The notes beneath the pieces are model-generated. The model saw only the letters and a list, made by a program, of their open reading frames with translations, was not told the origin of the DNA and made no database searches. A stretch of DNA of 64,000 bases, taken from NCBI GenBank assembly GCA_026413225.1, contig CM048554.1, forward strand, positions 91,491,963 through 91,555,962, given 5' to 3'. Source of the stretch: Otis tarda. Taxonomy: Eukaryota > Chordata > Aves > Otidiformes > Otididae. Positions 42,801 to 54,800 of this stretch are shown in pieces. Within the stretch, counting starts at the first letter, position 1. Each line of letters opens with the position of its first letter. A program made the position numbers and the translations under genes.

Positions 42801-45800
42801 CATCTCTGGATGGAGTTTTATACCTCTGTCTACTAGCTACAGTGGGGGCTTGGCCTTCCAACTTTGGTTCTCTCAGACATACCTGAGATACCTCACGTAG
42901 ATGGCACTCTTTCTAATATCTGTTTAAGCTGGATGTTCTTCAATTTGGAAGATGCTATAGTATTTAAAACTAACTGACAAAATGGCATAAAAATCTTAAA
43001 TGGAGGCAAATTTGCAATAATGTTTATAATAAACTTAATATGTTTGTCTTCGTGAAAATCTATAATGTGCAAAACTCCTGCCATAGAGTTCATAGATTTC
43101 CACATTGCGATTTTATAAAAAACTTGTCTTAGATCATTAAGGTAAGTTCCATTCCTATACTTATTAAATATCTTATTCCTGATTTCAGAGTTGAGCATTA
43201 ACTGCCACTCTAAAGTGAAACGATATAAATTAAAATTATGCTAAACAGTTCTTGAAGAACTTCAGAATATGCCTACATGATACTGCAAAGCTCCAATAAA
43301 GAAAAAAGTAGTGTGGCTTGAGGAGAATGCGTGCCTGAATGCATCAGAATAGACAACTTTGCTGGTGATACACGGCAGGGCAGAAGAGAATACACGCAGC
43401 ATTGGGTGCTGGTACAAAAAAAAAAAATTCTTCCTTCTCTGTTGGGAAGGGCTAATGAGAAATTATCAGTTTCTCTTTCTCCAGGCACATCTATTATTAT
43501 AATCCAGTTTTCTCCTCTTCTATTGACAATTTCTCTAAACTGTTGTAAGGTTAGTACTTGTTACAGCTAGTATTTCCTTCATGTGGAAGGAGCAGAGTAA
43601 TTTAAAGACAGCTAAATAGTTATTTTTTGCTTGGTTTAGTTTCCTGTTATAAGTTCTATGATCAGTCACTATTTCTTTTTGTTACGGTAACAAATAATGC
43701 TTCATTTTTCTATTATCACCACTACCTAACAACATTTAAGGAAAGTTAAATGCAATCTATGTATCTTAATCCAAACATTTTACGTTAGAACAATTCCAAA
43801 TATCTATTTCAATGTCCTTTTTTGAGAAATTAGCATATGTCTTAAAACTTCTGCACCCCAGTGTTATATGAAAGTCTCTTAGGGAATTTCAAAGCAAACA
43901 TACATCTAAAGGCTATATGGATCCATTTTATTGTACTGCATAGTTATTGCTGGTTTTAATATTTAAACTGCCTACTCCCTAACAACAGTGCTTTGGCTAT
44001 TATGAGCTGCTCAGATTCAGAATCCAACCATGATGAATGAATTTAACAAGTTAAGTAAGCACTAAGGCACCTAGTCCAAAGTCCTTATCAATATCATTGA
44101 AATGTATTCTTACAATGTGACATAGTGTAAAACTGGCAATATCTTCCCAGATAAATATCTTCTTGCATTTCTCTCTCACAGAGTAACTTGTTCCATTTCA
44201 AAACTATGAGAAAAATCAGATTACCTACATCCAAGGCACAATGGTTTTGAAGAATAAAATACTCCTCATTCTTTGACTTTCATTCCATTTCGTGGTTTTC
44301 ACAAATGACCATATAGCATGAAAAAAGATTGTATATTCAGTGTTTTTTTTTTTTTCCTTGGCAAGTCTTGAAGTGCTTATCTAATGACAAAATTTTAAGC
44401 AAGACATGGCGTTAAACTTTCTAATTTCATGTTCGTCTTTTCTGTTTTCAGGTCCTTGGGTCAACACATTACTTGAATTTATATCGTGTGACTTCTATTT
44501 TGTTTTTACCATTTTGCAAACTAATAAACATCAATACTACAGAACTGTCTGATGGTTTCATCACCTACAAAATTTGCTCTTTTTTTTTCCTATCACACAG
44601 TTGAGAAAAATAGAGAAAGCAGGTACAGACTTGGAGGGTACTTTCAATTCTGCAGGACAGATATTGTAACTTGTCAGATTTTGTTTCTAATCGTTCTAAA
44701 GTAAAACAAATCAAAAATAGTATTCCAGGTTCCACGTTCTCCATTTGGGGAGATCCAAAACCATTACAGTGGCACGCAGGAGTATTTGCAACATTTAGAT
44801 GGATGCTTATTTGTGTTTCCAAGTGTTTGTAAAGCTTTAGGTTATTTTCACACAGACTTTGTTATTTTAAACTCATGAAATAAATTTTTCAAATTTAATT
44901 GTAGATCAGTCAACAATGGGCGTAAGGGAATAAGAATACTCCTGAAGCTATGGTTTTAAGAGAAATGTTTCTTATTCAACTTTAATTCCATTCCTTTGTA
45001 GAAGTGTATTTATATTTGCAAATTCACTGCTTCTCAGTTTTTCTTCTCTGCTTAATTCATTGATGTGAATATCAACCAAGTCCAGACTTCTCAGTTTAGC
45101 ATGGTATCTTACTTATTCAAGTTATATTTTAACATGATTTTACTACGGTAGCAAACAGTGCAGAACTTCAATGCAAAATATCTTACAAGAAATAATAGTC
45201 ACAGCAGCCTCTACAGTTTTTAACATCTTTTCATTTTAATTGTACTTACTAATTCCCCTACTTCACAAGAGTATTCTAATCTCCATTGAGCAATTTCTTT
45301 AGTGAGGACTGTAATCAGAAAACTGACTTTTACAGCACTTGAGCACTGAAATGTCATTTTATCTGGCAATCTCAGTAGCAGATGAGGTAAAGGTTCTGTA
45401 AATGGTAAAAGTGACTTGTCATGCTATGGAAATAACCTGCCACTGACCTACTGTCCATACAAGGTACCTAATTATATACCTGCCTGTGTAGTATTCTAAT
45501 AAAGCACAGGAGTACTGCCTTAACATCCAGCTTTATAATCTCTTAACTAGGAGCATGAGTACTCTTAACTGCCTAAAGCAATTAATACAGAAATACTGAC
45601 TTTTCTTCTGCTGTAGCTAGGAGCGTGCTGCAACAAATGGATGCTTCTGCATCTTTTTCAGGTCTTAACTTAGAGAGGCAGAACAGTCACCATGACCAGG
45701 TGCAGCAGCTCTTGAAGTCAGTGGAGAGATTGCAGTGGGATGATGGTTCAGGCCCAGATTTAACAGATTATCTTTTCTGCATATACTTCCACTGCAGTTT

Positions 45801-48800
45801 CAGTGCAGAATGAAGTCAAACATTGCTCCTCAGAGCTTCGGGCGTGCTTTAAAGACCAGCTATTCCTGTACTGTTCAGAGTACTTATGTGTTTCTGAAAT
45901 GCTTAATCCTCTAGAATTGCTGCAACATGAGAATGCCAAAGACAATCTTTAAAATTTAACGGTCAAGTATCTCAGTATATTAATTTGACACAGGTATATA
46001 AGGTAAGCTTGCCCAATGAATTGTATATCTGTCAGTGTGTAGTTGTTTAGAGCATAGTCCAGTTGATAGAGTGTAGTCCAGTTGATAGAGCATAGTCTCA
46101 GACTCTACTGCAAGCTAGGCAGAGAGCCAACTATTCTTCCACGCTTTTATACCCATAGCTCCTCTAACCACCACCAGGTGTTCCTTGTCATCTTCCCACC
46201 ACCAGGTGTCCTCGATTTTGCTTCTCTTAGAAAGTCCCTTATTTTGCAGTCCCAGGGCTTCTGATATTCGTTGTCCCCAACATATATCTACTGCATTTCC
46301 ACCTGTTGTACTTAAATGACTACTTTGAAGTTGAAAAAGTTTTTTTAAAATCATATATTAAATGCATTTATTACATTATTTAATAGCTTTAAAGAAACAG
46401 GCTTATTCAAAAAGCATTTATTTCTCTATTTCTTCAGTCATTGCAGAAGTATGTAATGCTACTGACGTCTAAAAGAAGGAATCATGGTAAAGATCCCAAA
46501 GAGAGATGAGGGCCATGCCATAACTCTGTTTGGGAGCAAACATCCCAAATCAAACACATAGTCTGTTGCCCCAGTCAAATTACTCAGCTAAGCATGAAAA
46601 TCAGTAAAACGGGGTAGTCCAGTCGTTACTGAACAGAAGGTGGGCTTTGATACCAGAGTGTGGAGCCCAGCTGAAGAATCACCCTTGGAAGATTCTTTCA
46701 TAATGACACAGGCAAGATTAGTAAACTGTAGTTGCTCAACACTCTGAATGCTGCAGTGTCTTAACTTTTCAGGTCTTCATTTCACAAATTTTATGTTATT
46801 CTCTTGGTTTTCAGAGTGTCGGGTAGAACTGAACATTTCTGATAATAAAGAGAGAAGATTACCATTACTAAGTAGTATTTTATTAGGATAGAAAATACTC
46901 CTCTTGTGACATCATGTCAGAATGACATTTATTTGCACCTTTGGTGGTGAGAATATGATGATGAAGCACAGCTGCAAGGTATGAAAGTTTTCAGAATAAA
47001 CTGAAGGCTTCTTATAGAAGTTACACAGAGCACTACATAGTAGTGGAGCTAGAGCTGCAGCTGTCAGCCTGTTCTGAAAAATCAGACTGCTCAAAAAGTT
47101 TCAGCGAGAATGCTGAGGAAAAAAAGATCAAGAGATACAAGAATTTTTAAGACTGGAGACGGAGAAGAGATGGAGTTCTCTCCCAATGAACTGAGGTTCA
47201 CTGGAGTCGGTGGAGAAGGAGTTCTGTTGGTTTCACTGGAGGCTGAACCTGGCTCCTGGAGAGTTCATATAGACAGAATAACAGCCACAGATCATTCTGG
47301 CTCTTCTGCCTTGGCCTTACAGTTAAAAAGACAAACTTAATCAGTCACTATGTGCTGTGAGACATTTGTTGTGACACATTAGGTTAATGATCCTCTTAAT
47401 TCTCTTAATCCTCTTCTTACTTGTGCCCTAGTTGAAAATGAAAGACCTCAAACACAAATTCGGCACTTTATCTATTTGTTTGTACACAACAGTCCTGCAT
47501 CCAGGAGTTTTGTGGCATTTCAGGCACCAACAAAATGTGTAAATTTGAATCCAGCTACTTGCTGTACCAGTCCATCTGGTATTTATATCAGCAGAGCTCT
47601 CCATAAGGAGTTTCTTACCCTGCATTATCAATCTTAATTTTACACTTTTTCCTTTTTTAATTATTTTCTTCAGCCAGCATGTATACAAATATATACATTG
47701 TAATACTGTAACGTTCATAGACAGAGCAATATCTGTCAATGGACTAGGGAAATTTGTCTGTTGCCAATAGGAAATGTCAATGGTTATTAAGCTCATGAAT
47801 GAAATGAAATGCCAGGGCCTCTTAATGTATAACCTTCTGGACCTGCTTATTAATGCAAATCCACTAGAAAAATGTCTTATGACAATTTGACCTTTCCCAA
47901 ACAATAATTCCTTATTCATGGTCAATTAGGAAGGTTGTCCTCGCTTAAAAAAAAAATATAAGAGGACTAACTAATTAGAAACCTAAAATAAAGTTGTTGA
48001 AACCACAGTTTATTTCTTTTCCGATAAGTCAAACCTATGTATTTTACTTCCTCAGTTGGAAATAAATGCCTGCATGTAGCACTATTTTTACAAAGATTTA
48101 ATATAGCAATGTGCCCAGGAAATTACCTCTTAATTTAGTGTTTACGTACCTTTGCCAACAGCAGTTTAATTTTACATATAAAACTCTCCTCAGGAAAATA
48201 TTGTCCTGCCTTGTCCATGTAATACCAAAAAAAACATCTGGAGAGTTCAGTGAACATCTTTGTGGGCGGATAAGTGGTAGCTGAGAGTTAGAGTTGAGTT
48301 TTTTATTGCTGACAGCAGTTTCTAATTCTATGCCATTGTTTAACCTTCAATATGGTTACCGTGGGGGCATATTTGAGTTCAGCATCTTATTTCGTGCTCT
48401 CTGTGGGTTCCCTACACCTGAATGATAGTGTTGTAGACCAAACTGTATGCTGAAATGAGACATGCTGAGATTAAGAATGTCTACATCTTCAGTGTTTGTA
48501 CTTTAAGAGGTTTCATAAAATAATTCCCTGTGTTTTTTCTAGCCTTCTGCTGTAAAAATCTCATCTACATAAGGCAAACTGGGTGAAGTTTTACAAATAA
48601 TTGCTTTATGATGAACTAGTTTAAGTGTATTTTGTGTTCCATTTCAAAATTACATATACATATATGCACATATAGAATCATAGAATAGTTTGCGTTGGAA
48701 GGGACCTTTAAGGGTCGTCGAGTCCAACTCCCCTGCAAGAAGCAGAGACATCTCCAACCAGATCAGGTTGCTTAGAGCCCCAGCCTGACCTTGAATGTTT

Positions 48801-51800
48801 CCAGGGATGGGTCATCAACCACCTCCCTCGGCAACCTGTTCCAGTGTTTCATCATCCTCATCATAAAAAATTGCTTCCTTATATCTAGTCTGAAAACCAA
48901 TATATATTGGTTTTATATGTAAAATCAATATTTTAAATGCAAAGAGGTTTTTTTTTGTTTTTCATTCCAAATGTCTAGGTCTTCTTTCTTTCATACATAG
49001 TTTTTAACTTTGTAGGATTGATTTTTATCAGTCTCATGTAGACAGTAGAAAAGCTTGGCAAATCGTTTTACTGCTGATTTCAATATGTCACTTGTGCAGG
49101 CAAGTCTTGCAGCGGTAACATGACACATATTAGACAAAGTGCAACCACCAGAAGGGGTCAGTAACCCCTGGGTTCAGGTCTTGTGTTCTGCTTTAGGAAG
49201 CACCCAGCAGCCTTTTAGGTGAGCCTGTTTCACGTTGCAAGCGGTCAGTCAGTGTCTATCTCAGCTGGAGAGACAGTGACTGATGAGAATTGGCAGCTTA
49301 TGAAAACAGGTGATACATGCACAGAGATCTTCTTGGTATGCCCTCAAGGCCTTTTAAGTTACTTTGCTTGTAATAAGATGATGCCAGAAGACCTCTCTAG
49401 TCTATGTATAGACTACATATATATATACACACACCCACATATACATAGCTATATGCCAAATGTGTAATATATATAGGGTTATTCTACGTCAAACTTGCTG
49501 CAATTTCAAAACCATTTCAGTACTTCTTTCTCCTGCAGCTACTTCTTTCTAAATATAATCTGCGTAAGAAATATCATCACAATCATATGCTGGAGTGTAT
49601 GTTGTCATGCTGGGAGAAGGTTGCTCTGTGAAGCCGCAGGTTCATCCCATCAGTAGATCATCCGGCATTAATGCCGCAAGCACTAATGCTAAGAAGTCTG
49701 TTCTGAGTTCCCTTAACTAATAAGTGACTCTCACTCCTTACCAGCGTAACAAGTAACAGCGAGAGCTTTGTAAACAGAGAACATCACTAGGCTTTGTTTT
49801 TCTAATCTGACCGTATCCTTGATTACACAAGAAACATGAGGGCATGACAAGAGAAAAGCATCTCAAGTTCTCAATGAAGTATTAGGGCATCAAGCTGTGG
49901 TGCGGCGTTTGGTGTTACACGTGGCATACACAATGCCAGGTTCCATACAGTACTTTCCTATTCTTTTTTGACTACTTTCTAGGACCAGAGGGTCTAGGAC
50001 TGTAACCCTTGTATGATACTGTCAGCAGAGCAAATTACATATCACAACAAATAAAAGGAAACTGCACAACTGTGCTACTTTGAATGGGAATTTGCTGCAC
50101 TCACTTCGTGGTCCTGTTGTGCTTCCAGATCACCACACTCTGGCCTTGCAGTAAAGGAGAATGCAGCACTTGGTCTTTTTCTGCAACCCATCCAACACAG
50201 ATGCTTCATATTTGCAGTATACTTCCAAATCTTTTCCAGAATTACCAGTACTCTAAGCTCACTGGTTATTTTGTACACTTCAGTCATGAACAGTCACTGG
50301 GGATGTGGGAGGGAGGTAGGAGGAGCCCACCATGTGAAAGGTAAGGAACTATTTTGTAATCTGGCAGAATGCTTTTGCCCTAAAGGGCCATAGGACTGGA
50401 CACTCCTGATCCTCAGGGCAAATCCAAAAATGCTGATCTCGCTTGCCCAGGTTTTATGCTACCACAGTTCCATTGATTTCAGTGAGTTCACTGCTGATAA
50501 ACATGGGATTAGAACTCAGTCCTCAATATCAAACACAAAATAGGTGAAATATAGCCTCTTATCAAGTAGGAATTTTTGTCGTCTAAATCATTCTGGTTTC
50601 CAAATATTCTGTCAGTTAAAACAAGGCACTTGGGGAAAAATGTTTTCATGCATGCAGGTGAAGTTAACAAAATTAGCTATAAAATTTTTCCTTGTCCTAT
50701 ATGGGAAAGGGATACTAAACATTGACAGAGATGAGTAATCTTCAATAACTCACCGTCAGCCAGGTAGTGCACTAGTTACCGATGTAGTGACTGCAAAAAT
50801 AGAAGTAGAGGCAGTAATGGTCCTTTCAGGCTGCTTTATCCAAGGAGTTTTGGTTCAGAGTATCTAGGTTATTTTTGGAAATTGTTTCTAGAAGTTCACT
50901 TCCTCACAGAACAGACAAAAACCCCTAGTTCTTCCCTTAGCCAAGGCATGCAAAATGCTTGTAACAAACGGAAAACCTTCAAACTGAGAGTGGGAGGAAG
51001 AACGCTCCAGTAACACCATGTTACTGGTACTTCAGAGTGAAACTCACTGACCCTTCAGCGGAGCCGGAACTACACTGCCCTGCTGGTAATATCAAACTAT
51101 GACACAAAGGAAAGTGTTTCACTTTTTCCAAAACACTAGTAGTCCTTATCATTCTAATACTTGAGCACCTCAGAGAAATCAGTGAACCTCCATAATGCTA
51201 TAAGGAGCTGAAGAAATTTATTTAGGTAACAGAAACTATCTAAGGGGGAAATTAGGCATCTTGCATAAATTTGTGGTGTATGTTCTGAAGTCAACAGAAA
51301 AATTTAGGCACTTCAAAGGATCCAGTATATCTTTGGATGGTTTTTTTCACAAGGTAAATGTCTCTCCATTGACTAAAAAGGGAATAAAGATGACCGACTT
51401 AGAGGGTGCATCTCACTTTTAAATGCTTTCTAGAAGTGAGATCAATACCACTCAAAAGTGTGTTCTCAAGATTCTTGAGGAGTTAGAAGAGGAACCAAAA
51501 TGTAAATCTAGCTGTCAACCTACTCCAAGAGTTTAACCACTGGTTAGTCTATTATGTGTTTTCCTTATTTTATTACTATTCATAGAATCATAGAATAGTT
51601 TGGGTTGATATTTTAACTGGCCACTAGGAGAAAATTTGTGCGTAGGGAATGGAAGCGTTCATCAACTGGAGAAAAGCTGGAGGCCATTGCTTTCTGCCAA
51701 GCCATTGTGACCAGGTAGCTGCAAGCCAAATTCAAAAAGTCTCGTTCGTCACGCTTTAGATTTGTATTTTAGCTACAGCTATCAATCATTTTAGATCCAC

Positions 51801-54800
51801 ACCAAGCCCCAGTTGGGGACCTCACAGAAGTTCAGCATCTGGGTGAAATGGTTGCTGCAGGTGCAGCAGATGACATCTTGCGGTTTGAATTTGTTTTCAC
51901 TGGTGCTGTTGTATTGTAGGTAAATTGACACAGTTTGCATCTGAAGAGGTACTACTGTTTTTCTCAAACACGTTTTATGATTACTGGCAAATAATAGCTT
52001 TAACCTATTGCAGAGGGGAACAGAATGACTTTGGCATTCAACTGATCTGAGCAGACAGCTGAAAGCTGCAATCTACTCTTTCAGTCAATATAAACTGACA
52101 GTGTGATTATGTACCTTCAAAACAAGAATGCGCTTTGGAATGGCTCAGGAAATATTTATCAAGTGTAATTATTATTTAAACACAACACCCACAGAAATCT
52201 CATCACTTGAAGATGTGGATGAGGTGTTTTATTCCAGGAATCCTTCCTTGGTGATGGAAATAACATTTTCATGTTTAGATAGTGTTAAAGCTTGTTTTTA
52301 AAAATGCTTCAGTGGAAGTACAATATACATGTCCTTTTCATGCTTGATGTTTGTTATGCTTGCTTTTCAAAATAGCTATTTGTTTTTCCCCTGTTTTTCT
52401 GCAGCAGTTAAGATCATGGATGAACCAGAATTATCAGGCGATGACGTTTTAGTTACAGCCAGCACTTACGAAACGTTGCCTTTTTTTATTGGCTCAAGTG
52501 ATCTCTCTACCATGCAGCCTGAAGATGTTATTACAGATGTGCTACCATCAGACCAAACAGCATCACTGCCTGCAGCAACCAGCCCCTCCTACAGCCACTC
52601 TCAGATCATTGAACAGTCCCTTGAGGTACCGCATTCCTCAGTGCCCGCATCCGACAGCGTTCCTCTGGATGGCACCAGGACAGGAGTGCAGGATATTGCT
52701 GACGAGCTAGATCACATCGGCGCAATGAGCACAGCAGCACTGGATGAAGTGGAGCGTGGCAGCGGTTATATCTCAGTGCTGACAACTGAGCCTGCAGAAG
52801 CCACCCCAGCTCCTACACTGAAGTATGTAACTACCAGCTCCATGACAACCGCAGCCAAAGGCAAAGAGCTAGTGGTTTTCTTCAGCCTGAGGGTAACCAA
52901 CATGCACTTTTCTGATGACCTCTTCAATAGGAGTTCGCCAGAATACAAAGCACTAGAACAACAGTTCATGCAATTGGTGGGTGAAAATCAACTTGAACAA
53001 CATACGCAATAGTCGGGCTCAGTTTAAAGAATTACACTGAAGAGCACAGTATTTTAACAATAGCAGACCCTACTACAATTCAGTCTGATAAGCTGTATTT
53101 TTAAAGGATCTATAAACCTGGGACGCTCTCAGGATATGAAGAAAGAGCTTATGAAGTCAGTGATGAAAGTTTTTAGTTGTTCAAGAGACTCCAGGTATAT
53201 GCCTGGCATGTAATTTTTTTTTGGCTTTTTCTTAGATTCATGTCAACAGTATAGCAGTGCTGATTACATCCAAGGCTTGTGTCTACATGCTAGATTTAAA
53301 AATAGGCCTTTTACAATATATCACAGCTTGGCAAGGGGAATGTGATTAGATATGGATTTTCTCTATGGGTACAATAGGGCAGCAGGTCAGCTCAGTAACA
53401 TGCCTATTATGCTGTGCCCTAACCTGCCTGGATTGAACAGTTGAAAATAATTAAAGTTGGCTTTTGAGTGAGGTGACTTTTTTTTCTCTTCCAGAAGAAT
53501 AAACTTCCCAACTGCTGTGTATTTTGTTACAGGGGAAATTGCTGCCCATCCATCTCAATACCTTATTGAGAAAGACACAAAAGTCCAGAAGAAGATAGTG
53601 CTAAACAGAAAAGTGAATTTGGTGGTGGAGTTGTTTAACGATTGTATTAAATTCAGAGAAATAAGTGTGTGATGTGCGTACTTGATAATGAAAAGAGACT
53701 ATAAGAGAAATTAATAGCAGGTAGACATTGACAGAAAGTTAAAATAATGACAAAATTCTGTTTTGCAGCTACTTCCATACCTTCAGTCCAACCTTACAGG
53801 TTTTAAGCACCTGGAAATACTTAACTTCAGGAACGGAAGTGTCATTGTGAACAGCAAAATGAAATTTGCCAGGACAGTGCCATACAATATCACGGAAGCA
53901 GTACACTGCGTTTTGGAAGATTTCTGTGATGCCGCAGCCCAATACCTCAATTTAGAGATCGACAGCTATTCCCTGGATATTGAGCCAGGTAAGATTGAAT
54001 TAATAATGCATGTGCAAAACCAAAACCACGCAGATAATCTTTTCCAGATTGTTACAGCTTCAGAGGTATTACTGTTTTGATAATAACTATATTAGCAATA
54101 GCCTCCCAGTGATCAGGAGTAATAAGAAAATCCAAGATGTTGCAAATTATCTGCAGACATATTTTCATACTATAATGAAATGCTGGTGGAGGTATGCCCA
54201 TTGGTCCATGCATCTGCATCAACTGCTTTTCCAAGCCATTGGAACCATTTATTTCCATAGGGAACTAAAATCTCTCTAGAATAAGGGGTGAGCAAAGACA
54301 GGTATAAAGAATGCTGATGTGCACCTAAGAGGAGTGACTTATCTAAATTTTCTACTTGAGTATGTAAACATAATTTCTGATTATTTTTACAATGTTGTAA
54401 GCAAACTACAGTTTAGAGCATCATTAAATCTATTTTTAAAAGGCTACAGAGTTCAAGAGAGAAGGAGATGATAATAATTGGATTCTACAGATACTCACTG
54501 ACCAGAACATGACTATATGTGTCACTCCATAGATTTGTAATTCCAGAATCCCTCCTGATTTAACACCTTTCAAGTAAGTCTGTAGTCTTTGTTAAACAGC
54601 AGAAAGTCAGTAAAAACATATCTGGACACTGTTGTAATTGTCAAAAAACATACTGTTCTATAAAATTGAAGCCTCGATCTATTTTCAGGTTCTGCTAATT
54701 ATTTCTGGGCTCAATTTAATTTCATTGGCATGGAGAAGAATGAGACAAATACCTTAACATGCAGATGCTTTTAGCAGTTTTGGTTAAACTGTATTTTTAC

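Larger units (their letters stand above)
38284..52404 (+). other. IMPG1 intron 12 (14.1 kb)
   Basis: The largest gap between exons. Listed separately: (AAAC)n at 40.4 kb, 19-bp tandem repeat with a possible old LTR at 46.0-46.3 kb, CR1 at 48.7 kb and a CR1 scrap at 51.6 kb. Open frames at 45625-45813 and 47110-47340 have no recognisable domain. I see no second gene. An extra mucin-region exon with poor conservation could be hidden here. Confidence 0.75.

Noticed and set aside
45625-45813. 62-codon frame after a TGCTGTAG acceptor-like site
   Set aside because: No matching donor in phase and no similarity to IMPG1 mucin exons.
47110-47340. 76-codon frame with a protein-like composition in intron 12
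   Set aside because: No recognised homologue; flanking splice sites do not join it in phase to exons 12 and 13 in any way I could support.
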